From: Mactra quadrangularis
Lineage: Eukaryota; Mollusca; Bivalvia; Venerida; Mactridae
Length of the DNA stretch: 64,000 nucleotides
Assembly: GCA_025267735.1 (NCBI GenBank)
Contig: CM046295.1
Location: 10,427,167-10,491,166 of the forward strand
Direction: 5' to 3'
The notes beneath the pieces were generated by a model. The model saw nothing but the letters and a program-made list of their open reading frames with translations, ran no database searches and was not told where the DNA came from. The first letter of the stretch is position 1. The number at the start of each line of letters is the position of its first letter. The position numbers and the translations under genes are program-made. Shown here one piece after another: positions 1-11,804 of this stretch.

Positions 1-1612
1 TTTACGTGTGTTGTGCCGAAAGCTTCCGATAAAGCGTGATTTACAAACGAAGACAAAAATAGAAAGTAAATACTGAGTTAAATATATTCTTGCATAAAGA
101 TCAAGCTCAGGTTAATATTGTCGGACTAAATGTAGCAATGTGTCTCTTTTTACATGATGAAACAATTTAAGGAGCAGACGAATTCTTCGTGACTGATGTT
201 TTCATCAGAATTAACGTTATAAAAACATTTACATTAAAGAATTACATATACTTCATAAATATTTTTGTTATAAATTTGGCGCTAAAACAAAGCATCCCGT
301 CTACTGGGATATTTTGAAATATAGAAACTCTCAGGCAATGTTTATTGTTAATGTTTTCATGCACGTCATCTTGTTTGTGGGTATTACGACATCATTTACA
401 TTAGAAACTACAAACAACATTGATGTATAAGAAACAAGAAATATCTTTAAAATCTTTTATCGGGACCCTCTCTATGCCGAAGAGAATTTCATTGGATAAA
501 CCGAATTGGTAGAGTAAATTGTATTGCTTAAAATATAGGTAAAAGTTAAATTTATGATATTTATTTTCCGTTCTTCCTTTGCAATAATCAAATTTACATT
601 AGGCGGACAGTTCACCTCACATTTGTTCCATGACAGTCAACGAAATTATTGGGTGTCCGGTTGCCCAGGACAACCACTTTTTAGTTCGGGCAACCAACAA
701 TGTCTTTTGGGCAACAAAATTCTGCAAATGAGAAATAATGCTTTCTCATAAAATGGTATGTTCGAACAACCACTTTCATATCCTAATTTTGTAGAGTTAC
801 TTGAGTCAAACCCCCATTAGTAACTGTACAATAATAATTCCATATGTTGGGTCTTTGTTAACCCCAAAAGGCAAACCAAATATATTATGTAAAAGCTTAT
901 TTACTCATCTATTCTATATAATTCATTTGTATGTTCACAAGGGTATATTAACATATTGATTCGTAGATAAATCTCATCTACTCTTATTTTCTCTCAAAAA
1001 GAGATAATCGTTTAGTATACAGAGAATTAATGGTTCCCATAGGTTAAGTTTCTTTGCGTTATGCTGTAAGTATTGGGTTCAAGTATTCAAAAGTACAACT
1101 AAATATTTGATTTAAAAGAATATATATTCTTTCTATACCGTCGTACATATATACTTAACGAAACTTTTAAGTACCCCGATCTAAATGTTATTGGAAATCT
1201 TATTTTTCAACACTTATGTTAGATCGTAAATGGAAATATGTATATGACTATACTGTCGTCTGCTTGCATGGTTTTCATGCTTCTTAATTGACGTGAAATC
1301 GTTTTGTGGTGCTGAAAAGCGGAATTGGGCACGTGCTTCTCGTGCAAAAACTCCACATGGTCAGTTCTGGTGAAAATCACTGATGTGTTGATATGCACAA
1401 AAACACAAAATGGCTTGAATGTCGCTTTACGAACGAGAAATTGCCATAGGTCTTTTGCAAGGCGGTGCGTCACCTACAGGATAAAATTTCTGATTGCTAA
1501 TTTTCTGTTAAGTCGAAGCAATTAGAAATCTTCCCATATCAACGCATGCTCGACAAAACCGGTTTTGCATCGATAAAATAGCCTGGAAACCATGCAAGCA
1601 AAGGTCAGTAGC
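1..1612. other. Non-coding; repeat fragments only
   Basis: No coding signal. Bases 1-72 resemble 4455-4525 (shared words 'ccgaaagcttc' and 'gcgatttac'), so the window opens inside a dispersed repeat. Bases 640-775 match 18585-18718 and, inverted, 27635-27745; this repeat contains several GGGCAACCA words. Nothing recognised in the rest. Confidence 0.55.
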
Positions 1613-1922
1613 GTGTTCAATTACACTAAACGTTACAGAACGTTACATAACGATACATTCGGAACTCATCGGCTATTCGCTGAGAATAATCTAATCTAAT
1701 ACACAAATATGCGATCGTTAAGGTAATGAGTGATGTTTCAAAATTTACGGACTAAAAACGAAACATCACTTAATGCCTAAACGACCATATATTTGTTTAC
1801 TTCAACACCGTTATTTTCAAAATAGCGTCAAAATATGTCCGAGATTATTCGCAGCGAATGGCGGAGGAGTTCCCAATGTATCGTTACGGAACGTTTTGTA
1901 ACGTTCGCGGTAACTGAACTCC
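1613..1922. repeat. Foldback/MITE-like element with ~70 bp inverted arms
   Basis: The left arm (about 1613-1690: acgttacagaacgttacata, ctattcgctgagaataatc) is an inverted, imperfect copy of the right arm (about 1845-1922: gattattcgcagcgaatgg, gttacggaacgttttgtaac). The interior also pairs ('gagtgatgttt' with 'aaacatcact'). It resembles the elements at 34368-34720 and 34890-35290. Confidence 0.7.
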
Positions 1923-2626
1923 CTACAGTATGGTCCTTTACACAATTTTATTATCGATCGGACATAAATTTTAAAGATTAAACATTTCCTACAATATTGA
2001 CAACGGGGTACTTAGAAGTTTCGTTAAGTATATAGTTTGGCATGTACATGTACTGGTACAGTACTTAAAAATTTTGATTAATGATTATAAATGCATATTA
2101 TAATTTTGGTATTAAAATATCCGGTGTCTATTTGTTAAAGAAAATTTTAATTATATACAACCATGTGATTTTTTTTATTGAAATGCACTTTTTTCCGCGG
2201 TTCATATTCACGCTGTTCGATTTTAAAATAGAGATGACAAGCAAATGCTTTTTTTTCAACGAAACTAGCCTTCATCGGCGAGAATGTTATCGGCACCAAA
2301 TTTCGTCTTTTCTTTCCGTTAATGACTTTTTTCGGTGATACGGAATATGAAGCACACAGAAAAAAGTGTTTGAAACAAAAAAGAAGTAATTTGATTTTAT
2401 TTTGTAAATTTAAGATCGGCCCGTGTAATTTCCTCGGATATAGTATTTCTGCGCCGATTATCGGCAATGCAAAATAAAAAAATCGGCGCGAAATACGCAT
2501 GTTTAAGTCGATAACATATAGATTATCAAGATTCTCAATCTAAAGTTGATGGCATACGAAAAATAAAAACATTAGCAATTTATACGATATAGATCTGTGA
2601 AAAAATGATTATTTATAAAGAAGCAA

Positions 2627-2707
2627 CTCGAGGGTTGCCTGCAAGACTGTAGTATGTGAATTGCGTAAATGAGCGAGTTACTACACTCTTGCGGGCAACC
2701 CTCGAAC
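2627..2707. repeat. Compact palindromic element, 19 bp arms
   Basis: Arms TCGAGGGTTGCCTGCAAGA (2628-2646) and TCTTGCGGGCAACCCTCGA (2687-2705) are inverted with one mismatch in 19, separated by 40 bp. Confidence 0.75.
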
Positions 2708-2815
2708 TGATCACAAATTTAACTTGGGTAAAAACATTTTCAGTTAATGAGTAGTATACCGTTTATGTAGAAATTGTGTTTTTGACTCGAAACATTGTCA
2801 GTCGCCTATGTTTAA

Positions 2816-2896
2816 GAATTCTCGTACCCATAGGCTATCAATCTTCTCTATTTAAGTTAGAGCGAGAATCTTGATAGCCTCTAGATATACGAAAAT
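2816..2896. repeat. Hairpin repeat (TTCTCGTACCC family), copy 1
   Basis: Short foldback whose arms carry 'ttctcgtaccc' and 'ggctatcaatcttctc', with a diverged right arm. Related copies at 16485-16563, 20206-20279, 32649-32710 and 42147-42209. Confidence 0.65.
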
Positions 2897-4534
2897 GATG
2901 TTTTAGTCGGTAAATGCTCTTCCGAATTTTGCACTTTCTTGACATTTAATTTTTACCGAAAAAAGTAAGCTTATGGAAACTTGACATTTGAGTTTCATGG
3001 AAAATTAATGACTCGATTCAGTTTTTAACGGAACTATTTCATGAGTTAATTCCGTGCAAAGAAATATTACTTAGAAACTTTTATTTGCTTATTTTACGAT
3101 ATAAGCAATTTATTCTAACGGATTAGTTTCTTGGGTTTAAGCCTCATTTTCTCAATTTCATACGCATGTTTAATCTGAATAATAAATTTCAATAGAACTA
3201 CTTTCTTTGAAAAAATAGTTTGCTCACGCGATGTTATTTATCAGCTGCCGGAACTATTTTCTTAGAAAAAATAGTTCATGCACGAGATGTCATTTACAGG
3301 TGATGGAACTATATTTTTTGAAAAATAGTCCGGCCCGAGATTCGCATGTCACTATCGATGTATCCGAGATGTGATACAAACTTTGGAATTATTTTGTCAA
3401 TATTGTGGAGAAAAAATAGTTTAGTCGCGACAGAGCGTTTTGACAAATGAACAAAGACACAATGTAATCTTCCGCTCGCAAATAGTTCTAGAAATTTGTA
3501 CTGAGTATGATTTACTCTGTTTGTGTTTGTTTGTCGTGCTGCGGTCGCGGTGTCGTGATTCCAAACGTCGATGTCGATTCCTATAGCTGAAATTCGATTA
3601 TCAGCCTCTGAAATTCTTTCTGAAATCATACCCTTGCACACTAATTTCGGCTTTAACTGATAATGTCAACCTACCGTCGTTACCGAAAAAAATGTTGGCT
3701 GAAGGATAAGAGAGGACTGTTAATAGAAATTTAGATTGAACTCGGTCAGTTAGTTGGCCGATGCAAACAGAAGCACGAATATCCGTTCACGTTTCACGAT
3801 CATTTCTCAATGAAAGAGGGTCGTAAGTTAGAGACCAGCGACCGTCAGTGACCCTTTATGAGAAAAAAATTATGAAGTTGCTTTCTTAGAAAGGAAGCAT
3901 AGTGTAAGCGTATCCCAAAAACAATGGCTAGTCGAACTTTCCGTTATGATTGATGAAAATATATATAAAAAGCTACCCGAACAAATTAAACAGTTCAAAC
4001 AGTTTTAATTACTTTGTAAATATGACGTTAAATGTTATACAGTTATTCAAACATCAAGTAAATATTTTTCAGTTAATTAAGTGTGAATGTTGAAACTTAT
4101 TTTGTTTAATCAACGTCCTAGTTCAAATAAAATGTCAGTATTTTTGTTAATAAACTAGTAACTTGTTTTCAACTGGTATTGGACGTTATAGTTCGACAAT
4201 ATTAATCTGAGCTTGAACTACCTAATTATAATAGTTACACACTTCACTTACATCAAATCGTGAGTTTCCGTATGCGTGTATACGGTTATACACGTGTTTT
4301 TAACAACCTATATGACAGTAAATCAACTCTGAAAAGAAGGCATTTTCCTGTCCTTTTAATTTAGGAACCATTCGTTTTGGGGGAAACACGTAAGTCCGCA
4401 ATAGTGTGACACAGTTTCAAAGTTTTTATTCTTATGAAAGCAAAATTAGTTGTTTAGTAGTGTTTGCCGAAAGCTTCTAATAAAGCGCGATTTACGAACG
4501 AAGACAAGAATAGACAGTAATTCCCCACACTGTG

Positions 4535-4920
4535 ATAGCAATCTGATTAAAACCCGATCTAAAATTTTTCACCCGCGTAATCGCTAATTTTCTTTCAAGG
4601 GTCACGTTCATGTGACCTTTTCTTATTATAATATTCATGACGAAATCGTTATGTTTAGTGACTTGTTTACATCATCAACATCACGCAAATTGAAATGAGC
4701 CGTCGAATCGCAAACTGTGAATAATACTGTTGTCAAATTAGCTCGCAAACCTTGGTCAAAAATAGAAATTATGAAATCAAAATGCTATTAATAATGTTTC
4801 GTTTAGATAAAAGCTACACATTAATTGGTCGACATAAAGGTCATATTAGCGTGACCCTCAATGGAAGTCTATGAGATCCTGACATCCGCTACAGTACATC
4901 TGTTTACGGATATTTCCTTT
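4535..4920 (+). repeat. Dispersed ~400 bp repeat, copy 1
   Basis: Begins 'gattaaaacccgatctaaaa' and runs through 'attataatattcatgacgaa' to a 'ctgtttacgga' end. The same order of blocks occurs at 19803-20205 (+) and 43110-43515 (-). No coding capacity or clear terminal repeat recognised. Confidence 0.75.
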
Positions 4921-5025
4921 TGAATATCATATCGCGGTTATTTTCGTGATCTTTCTGACTTTTAACTACAAAATTATGAAATTGACTTACGATGACTTTT
5001 TTCGTAAGAATTTTTGTGAAAAGGT
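4905..5025. repeat. Truncated TTTTCACAAAAAT/CTTACGAT MITE
   Basis: 'ttgaatatcatatc', 'ctttctgac' and 'gacttacgatgac...cgtaagaatttttgtgaaaagg' match the right part of the element at 53104-53330. Confidence 0.65.
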
Positions 5026-5125
5026 GCACAGTTTATCTTAAAAACGGAAATTTATCCATGGACTTTTGAAGAGTTCTATATATAGTGGATACTTGTCAAT
5101 ATTGGTGTAAATGTTGAGGATTTTA

Positions 5126-5399
5126 TACAGGTCGTATTCTAGGTCATGCGTGTTTTTGTACTTTAAACATTGGACTTGCCCACTGAATAGGTGAATCAGC
5201 TCATCTATGAACAGCATTTTACGGATTAAACATACAGCTTTGATATTTAACATTTATTTTAAATGCTGTGTTTGCACATTTTAAATTTTATGTAATGGTA
5301 TGTTTGTCTATAAAACTAAAAAATAATACACCCCTAAATATTGGTGTGTAATGAAACTGGCTATGTTTATATACGCAATGTTTACGTGGACGACCTGTA
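5126..5399. mobile_element. Short TIR element, tandem copy 1
   Basis: Bounded by TACAGGTCGT (5126-5135) and its perfect inverse ACGACCTGTA (5390-5399). The interior is about 70-80% similar to the next copy, judged by eye. No coding capacity. Confidence 0.7.
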
Positions 5400-5409
5400 T
5401 AGGATTTTA

Positions 5410-5708
5410 TACAGGTCGTATTCTAGGTCATGCGTGTTTTTGTATTTTAAATAATGGACTTGCCCACTAAATAGGTGAATAAGCTAATGCATGAACATCA
5501 TTTTACTGATTTAAACAGGCCGTTTTTATGGGTAACAATTATTTTAAATAGTGTGTATGCACAATGTAAATTTTATATAATGATATGTTTATGAAATTAT
5601 TGTAAATTAATGAAACTATAAAATTGAAAAAATAATTCACCCCTAGATATTGCTGTGAAATGAAACTGGCTATGTTTATATACGCAATGTTTACGTGGAC
5701 GACCTGTA
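5410..5708. mobile_element. Short TIR element, tandem copy 2
   Basis: Same ends TACAGGTCGT (5410-5419) and ACGACCTGTA (5699-5708) and the same internal block order. It is separated from copy 1 by the 10 bp TAGGATTTTA; a near-identical GAGGATTTTA precedes copy 1. Confidence 0.7.
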
Positions 5709-5850
5709 ATTGGTCATGTTCTATATAGAAACAAACTATTTGTTCAGAGTTATAAAATAAACATTTACAGTCTATTTATAGTCGTTCTTGTGAAGTAACA
5801 TGTACTTGTTAGATTTTGATGTATTAGCTTAGGACTTTCGTTTATGTGTA

Positions 5851-6060
5851 CAGGGGAGGATTCAGGATTTGTTCAAGGGGGTCCGAACTTTTTCTAGGGG
5901 GGGTCCAAACTTTCGAAACACAACCACATTATACACATTTTGCAGAATAATACAAGATATTAATAATAAAAACTACATAACCATTAAATCTATGTTAAGC
6001 ACCGAAACAAATTGCTCCATGTTATTAAAAAATGACTTACAGTCAAGAAGTAAAGTTGAA
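5851..6060 (+). repeat. G-block MITE (GGCGGATC family), truncated copy
   Basis: 'caggggaggattcaggattt', then two G blocks with GTCCGAAC and GTCCAAACTTTCGAAACACA, then the AT-rich body ending near 'gacttacagtcaag'. The right C-block end is missing. Full copies at 6971-7253 and 16917-17208. Confidence 0.75.
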
Positions 6061-6783
6061 CTAAAAAACCACTGGTTGAAAAAGTGTGTACATGTAATAT
6101 GCATGAAGTGTTAAATTATATTTATTACGATTTAAGAACTCTGAATTATTCTATACAATCATTTGACAAATTATTATTTTTGTCACGTAATATTCAATAT
6201 AGCTTCATGCACATTAACTTTTTTTGGGCAAAATAATCAAAAATAGGAAAGAACGTTTTTCAGTTTCAGTGCACAGACATGTAATTATAGCATACCTGCT
6301 TTCATAGTTAACAATAATTCATTAATTTGATCTCCAATATTGTAAAGACAGGATAAATTACAAATAAACATTTCTTATAGAAAACCGGTACTGGGGGAGA
6401 TTTTCTTTTTTTGAAATTTAATCAGGTACTTTATATGAATTGGTTAAGAATTGTAAAACTTCAAATTAAATCTGATTAAATGAAAAGTGAAACCTACAAT
6501 TATGTATTAGTATTAAACAACTCATTATCCTTGTTATTTGGTTGTCTAACAAGTAGTATAGTTATCGGATACCAATTATTCGGATATGATTACTACATAA
6601 CTCATGAAAGAATGTATTCGATAGAGTTCATAATTTGAAGTGTTTGAATAAATTGAATTTATATCAAGTTCAGTAGTACTCTTCAATAATGTAAACGCGT
6701 TATATTGAAAATGAAATTCTTTTTTTCATGACAATGTGAACTTGATATAAATTGTATTGAATATCTTGTCAAATCTTTTTTAT
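6061..6783. other. AT-rich non-coding stretch
   Basis: No coding, RNA or clear repeat signal seen apart from ordinary AT-rich low-complexity sequence. Confidence 0.5.
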
Positions 6784-6885
6784 TGTTGGGTTTAATGCCG
6801 TAGCAACACATTGTATAGGTCATATAACGGCAGTCAGTCCACCTACTCACTGTTCCTGGAAAGGCCAAATCTCTGGAGGAATTCC
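6784..6885 (-). repeat. SINE family B, 3' fragment
   Basis: Plus strand 'gttgggtttaatgccgtagc' and 'gtcatataacggcagtcagt', then 'tcctggaaaggcc', matching the 3' end of the minus-strand SINEs at 21552-21848 and 28813-29110. Confidence 0.7.
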
Positions 6886-6970
6886 GAATGTCATTTCTTG
6901 CTGGTTAGGGTTGTGTATGAATACATAAAACCATCATCTTTTACAGTTGTACGTCAACTAGCATTAAAAT

Positions 6971-7253
6971 CAGGGGCGGATCCGGCAAGATTTTTTGTAG
7001 GGGGGGGGGAGTCCGAACATTTTCTAGGGAGGGGGGGTCCAAACTTTCGAAACACAACCACATTATATATATTTTGCAAGAATGGTGCTACATATTAATA
7101 ATAAGAACTACATAACCATTAATTCTATGTTGAGCATCGAAAAAGATGGCTTCATGCTACTTAAAAATGACTTACAGTCAAGAAATACACTAATGGACAA
7201 GTACATTTTCTAACTTCCAGGGGGGGGCGGACCACTCTGACACTCCCGCCTAT
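6971..7253 (+). repeat. G-block MITE (GGCGGATC family), full copy
   Basis: From CAGGGGCGGATCCGG to ACTCCCGCCTATG. Shared body words are 'ctttcgaaacacaaccaca', 'aactacataaccatta' and 'atgacttacagtcaag'. The ends are partly inverted (GGCGGATC versus GATCCGCC in the better copies), pointing to a non-autonomous DNA transposon; this is inference. Confidence 0.75.
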
Positions 7254-8260
7254 GAAAACTGTCATCATCAGAACACAACATTACTGCTTAACTGTTTCTG
7301 AAATGTCGGTTTCTATACTTTCTGATAGGTTTTAAAAGTATTGAGCTTTTGTTGGCTACAATGTCAATTTATGACAAGAAATCCTACGCGCACGCTCTAT
7401 GACAATAAAATATGACATAACATTATTAGAAAATCAATGTATGTTTGTTTGTTTGTTCTCAGCCTCGATTTGATTTATATTTCCGTTATTCGTAATATGC
7501 ACACTTCCGGCTCATTCATTTTAAATTTACATGCGCGTTCTCAGCCTCGATTTGATTAATACTTCCGGTACAAATAAATATGGGTACTTCCGGTTAAGTC
7601 AGTTTAGATTTAAAATTCAAATGCATATTTTCAGCCTCGATTCGATTAAAACATCCGGTATGAGACATGCCGAGATCCGTTAAATCTGAGCGAATACAAA
7701 CATCGGGGAGAAACTGAGCACCAATTTAAAAGAGATTACGTCTGGTTATTTCCACAGAACGTTTAAGGGCACAAATTAAAAACGTGACTTACAGGAGAAA
7801 ACGTATGAAATTTTCTTCGTTTGAAATGTTGGATAAGACGAAAATGACTTTCCCTTGGTTGAAAGCTCCGATAGGTGGCGTAAATGTAGCACGAGTTTTC
7901 GCGCTAAACCGATGAAGCGGTTTGGTCATTAAGCATGGGACATTGAACGTTAAACATTCCGCAGGTCGTTGGTCCCCAAAGGCTTGTAACCAAACATTAT
8001 ATATTTTGTTTGTTGTTTATTATGATAGTAATGACCTATCGGACGTGATGATCATTAAGGGAATGAACGGTTCTTAGATTTGATCAATGATAAATTATGA
8101 ATAATTACACAATTAACGAAGAATAATTACTGTATTACTCACGAAAAAGTCTATATAATTTTATTTTATTTTATAAGTCATTAATCTATGCGAAATTTGT
8201 AGTATTTCGTATCGTAGTTGTAAAACCTGCATGCATTCGTAAAATTTAACGTCGTTTTTA
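7254..8260. other. Non-coding; degraded ~90 bp tandem repeat at 7450-7690
   Basis: Three spaced copies of 'ttctcagcctcgatt'-like sequence, each followed by 'acttccgg', at about 7455, 7538 and 7629 form a degraded tandem repeat. Nothing recognised in 7700-8260. Confidence 0.5.
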
Positions 8261-8264
8261 AATA

Positions 8265-9870
8265 TTCATAAGATTATATATCTCAATATGTCAATGTTAC
8301 CGCTTAATACGTAAATATATATAATATAAAATACAAATATATGATAAAAAATAAAATATAAAAATAAAAATTTAGGCATTTGCTAGGTTTCGAACCAGCG
8401 ACCTCTTGAACTTTTCATATGTTCATTTTCCTTCCTTCCCTTTAGCCGACTGAGCTATTTGGGTCCTAAAGGAAGGAGCATGTAACAATAGTTAAATACT
8501 GTAAAAAGGACATTAATATGGGGAAGATAATTTTGGAAGATGAATCCTAAATATTGTGATTTGTTATCAAATACAAATAAACTGAACTATCAAATTAAAA
8601 AATGCAATTAAGTTATGATTTGAAAAAAAACGTATTAATGCTAATTTTGAAATTTCAAGTAAAATAATCTCATGCACGATTTTTTTGACATACTATTAAA
8701 TTATGTACAGCGGTATGATTAAACTAAAAACCTTGTAAATAATATTTTGTATATAGATCCATAGACTTTCTTGTCACAAACAGACAAGCTGTGTTAGTTC
8801 ACTTTGTCTAGCGTTTGCCTTAAATTCTGGCGAAGCATTTTACTGGCTCTGGTCGTTCGCAAACACCAAGTCATTCCTTTTGGAAGAGAAAGGAAATATG
8901 GCATGGTTACCAGAGCTGTTGATGTTTTGCTGGGACTTGATCCAACGCTTTGTTCCAACCTGCATGAGTCGTGTATGTGGTCACACGATCTATCCTGTCT
9001 TGCGTCCCTATATTAAATTAAATAACTATATTGAAATTGATTTAACATTTCTATCATCCTGAGAGAAATTTGAAAACAATATTAATGAATACATGTACAC
9101 TTCAACATGGATTCATTAGTAAATTTGCTATGTCCATTTCCTATATTTCTGAACTAATTACCCGTTCGAAAAATTCATAATGTTTTAAATCCAACCTCTT
9201 ATAATCGAAGACAGGAAGAGTGCCATGGTCAACAAAGAAAATACCTTTATTAAATTCATAAAAACTCGGATATTCCATAAAATAATCATTTGCTGCCAAG
9301 ATATAAGCCCGGGAGCGAATGAAGAATCGTAATGTCATTATAATGTCGAAGTAAGAAAAAAATCAATAACTTGATTTTCAACTTAAAATTTCGTCAATTT
9401 GTTCACGATCAACCCCCTTATTTTTTACATATAAACATTGATACATAAATACAAAATATATTTTGAAACAAAAAATATATGTAACCGGCTCAACTTTATG
9501 ATAAGCTAAAAAATTTGACGGCGTGTAGACATAAAAAGACGTTAATTTTTACGACGATTTTTTATTGTTTTCTAAACGTTACGTCGTCGTTAAGTAGCTC
9601 TCTAGCAAACCTGATATCAATTGTAAGCAAAATTCTCTGTGCATATGTAACAATGATATATTTTTAAAAGAGGTTTCGAGCTTGTTAACACATTAAAACG
9701 TCGTTTTGAATAGCGCGACGTTTTCTACACGTGTTTAATACGTGTGACGATTACACGTCGTTGCCATGGTGACGTCGCGATAAAAATGAAAAGAATTGCC
9801 ATATTTATAAAATATAATTGTAACTCTTCATGTACTCCGACTTTCATGAAGTTTGACTGATTTTTTATTT
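8265..9870 (+). mobile_element. Copy of the 1.8 kb TIR element, left arm missing
   Basis: 8265-9235 is closely similar to 38765-39700, including the tRNA-like stretch. 9350-9490 matches the inverse of about 38345-38480, and 9801-9870 matches the right TIR at 40021-40090. No left TIR was found. The short frames inside have no recognisable protein similarity. Ends against the RT remnant at about 9895. Confidence 0.75.
8383..8467 (-). repeat. tRNA-like module inside the TIR element
   Basis: On the minus strand: GGACCCAAATAGCTCAGT (A-box-like) and GGTCGCTGGTTCGAAACC (B-box-like, T loop), but no proper anticodon arm. It looks like a tRNA-derived promoter remnant. Diverged copies at 38875-38955 and 57575-57655. 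Confidence 0.6.
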
Positions 9871-9895
9871 TTATGAAACATTGTATCCACCTACT

Positions 9896-10491
9896 TCACA
9901 CCCCACATGGATATGGAGAAGCATGTCAATATTGTATGCAGATCTTCTTATTATCAGCTAAGAAATATCGGTCGCATAAGAAAGTTTCTTACTTTGGATG
10001 CTACAAGGACGTTAGTAAATTCCCTGGTTACATCAAGATTGGACTACTGCAATGCCCTTCTTGCAAATACTTCAAAGTCAAATCTGAATAAACTTCAACG
10101 TCTACAAAATACAGCAGCAAGAATCATTACCAGAACCCGTCGTCATGACCATATAACACCAGTGCTCAAGGAACTACATTGGCTTCCTGTTTGTCAGCGG
10201 ATCACATACAAGCTCTTGATATATACATATAAAGCACTTAGCAACCAATGTCCCATATATATCCAAGACCTAATACATGTCTATAAACCCAACAGAGACC
10301 TCCGATCTAGCAATTCATTATCTATTACAGTCCCACGGTCTAGGACAATTACTTTTGGTAATCGTAGTTTCAGCCACGCTGCGCCAAAATTGTGGAATTC
10401 GCTTCCAGACTCTGTCAAGTGTGCTCAGTCTCTAAATACTTTTAAGAGAAAGTTAAAGACTTACCTGTTTGTCAATTACTATGGTCACTAA
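9896..10491 (+). pseudogene. Non-LTR retrotransposon reverse transcriptase, C-terminal remnant
   Basis: An intact frame of about 195 codons up to TAA. It shows the typical C-terminal end of CR1/L2/Jockey-like ORF2 proteins: YYQLRNIGRIRKFLTLDAT, LVTSRLDYCNALL, LQRLQNTAARIITRT, then HITPVLKELHWLPVCQRI, and finally AAPKLWNSLPDSVK and FKRKLKTYLF. The endonuclease and the catalytic RT core (including YADD) are absent. The 5' break falls at about 9895, exactly where homology to the right end of the 38.3-40.1 kb TIR element stops. The methionine at 9907 is probably not a real start; homology runs up to the break. It is a dead 5'-truncated copy in intronic or flanking DNA. Confidence 0.88.
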
Positions 10492-10746
10492 ATCAATCAC
10501 CCTGGGACAAAAAACTTTGGTTTTGGAATATATCAGTATTAATATGAACCAATCTTAGACTACTTAAAATTGTTCATTAGTACGTCTAATAATACTACAG
10601 TGAAATTTCTTTTAATCAATAGAAACTATCTGGCTGAATGATCTTAAGATATAACCAAATTACAAACATATAACACCATAGTTTAAAAAAGAAATGATAA
10701 TAATCATTATGCACTAGGTGTATTACAAAATAATATGCGACCAAAT

Positions 10747-11755
10747 GATGGATGTTCTGGTGGGATCCTTGGATTCGAATCCAATTTTGCACCTTGCAAT
10801 TATGGATTTTACAGGGCAACAAGCCAGTTTCCCCCATTGGCTGGGGGGTTGCCTTTCCACTGATTATATACTCATTACCTTTAGGATTAATACCTTATTA
10901 ATCCAATTTAGGCGCTGACACTGATGGATGTTCTGGCAGGATCCTTGGATTAGAATCCGACTTTGCACCTTGCAATTATGGATTTTCTAGGGCATCTGGC
11001 CAGATTCCCCATTGGCTAGGGGTTGCCTTTCCACTGATTATATACTCATTACCTTTAGGATTAATACCTTATTAATCCAATTTAGGCGCTGACGCTGATG
11101 GATGTTCCGGAGGGATCCTTGGATTGGAATCCGGCTTTGCACCTTGCAATCATGGATTTTTCAAGGCATCTGGCTGGATTCCCTATTGGTCGGTGGCTGC
11201 CTTCTCTCATACTCTAATCTTAACTATTATCACTTTTACTTTATCACTATAAAATGCATGGTCGGGGGACGTGCGGCACTGATGCTGATGGATGTTCTGG
11301 CAGGATCCTTGGATTGGAATCCGACTTTGCACCTTGCAATTATGGATTTTCTAGGGCATCTGGCCAGATTCCCCATTGGCTAGGGGTTGCCTTTCCACCG
11401 ATTATATACTCATTACATTGAAGATTAAACCTTATCTAACCAATTTAGGCGCTGACGCTGATGGATGTTCCGGAGGGATCCTTGGATTGGAATCCGACTT
11501 TGCACCTTGCAATCATGGATTTTTCAAGGCATCTGGCTGGATTCCCTATTGGTCGGTGGCTGCCTTTTCTCATACTCTAATCATAACTATTATCACTTTT
11601 ACTTTATCACTATACAATGTATGGTTGGGAGACGTGCGGCGCTGATGCTGATGGATGTTTGGGTGGGAGCCTTGGAGAAGAATCCAACTTTGCACCTTGC
11701 AATCATGGATTTTCGGGGCATTTGGCCTGATTCCTCATCGACTACGTAGCTGCTG
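10747..11755 (+). repeat. Six tandem copies of a ~180 bp unit with higher-order pattern
   Basis: Unit start GATGGATGTT occurs at 10747, 10923, 11098, 11287, 11460 and 11650 (intervals 176, 175, 189, 173, 190). A conserved ~110 bp core ('cttggattggaatccgactt', 'gcaccttgcaat') is followed by one of two spacers: A (ending in 'aatttaggcgctgac') or B (with 'tttatcactat' and 'gacgtgcggc'). Spacer order is A, A, B, A, B. Overlapping open frames through it are products of the repeat and are not taken as genes. Confidence 0.85.
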
Positions 11756-11804
11756 TTCTACCAACAATCCATTACCTCTCTTTCACTATTTTTAAAATTG
11801 AAAA

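Larger units (their letters stand above)
1923..4534. other. Non-coding; two short palindromic elements
   Basis: No gene seen. Holds the 81 bp palindrome at 2627-2707 and the hairpin repeat at 2816-2896. The short word 'aaaaaatagtt' recurs several times at 3200-3425, suggesting a degraded local repeat. A remnant at 4455-4525 matches the window start. Open frames here have no recognisable similarity. Confidence 0.5.

Noticed and set aside
2147..2500. 117-codon minus-strand frame as a gene
   Set aside because: Low-complexity Phe/Lys-rich translation of AT-rich DNA, no domain, no splice or start context.
8383..8467. Functional tRNA gene on the minus strand
   Set aside because: A- and B-box-like words are present, but no proper anticodon stem or acceptor pairing; repeated copies at 38875 and 57575 show it is part of dispersed elements.
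10718..11749. Several 60-94 codon frames as small genes
   Set aside because: They are frames through the ~180 bp tandem repeat and recur with it, with no recognisable domain.
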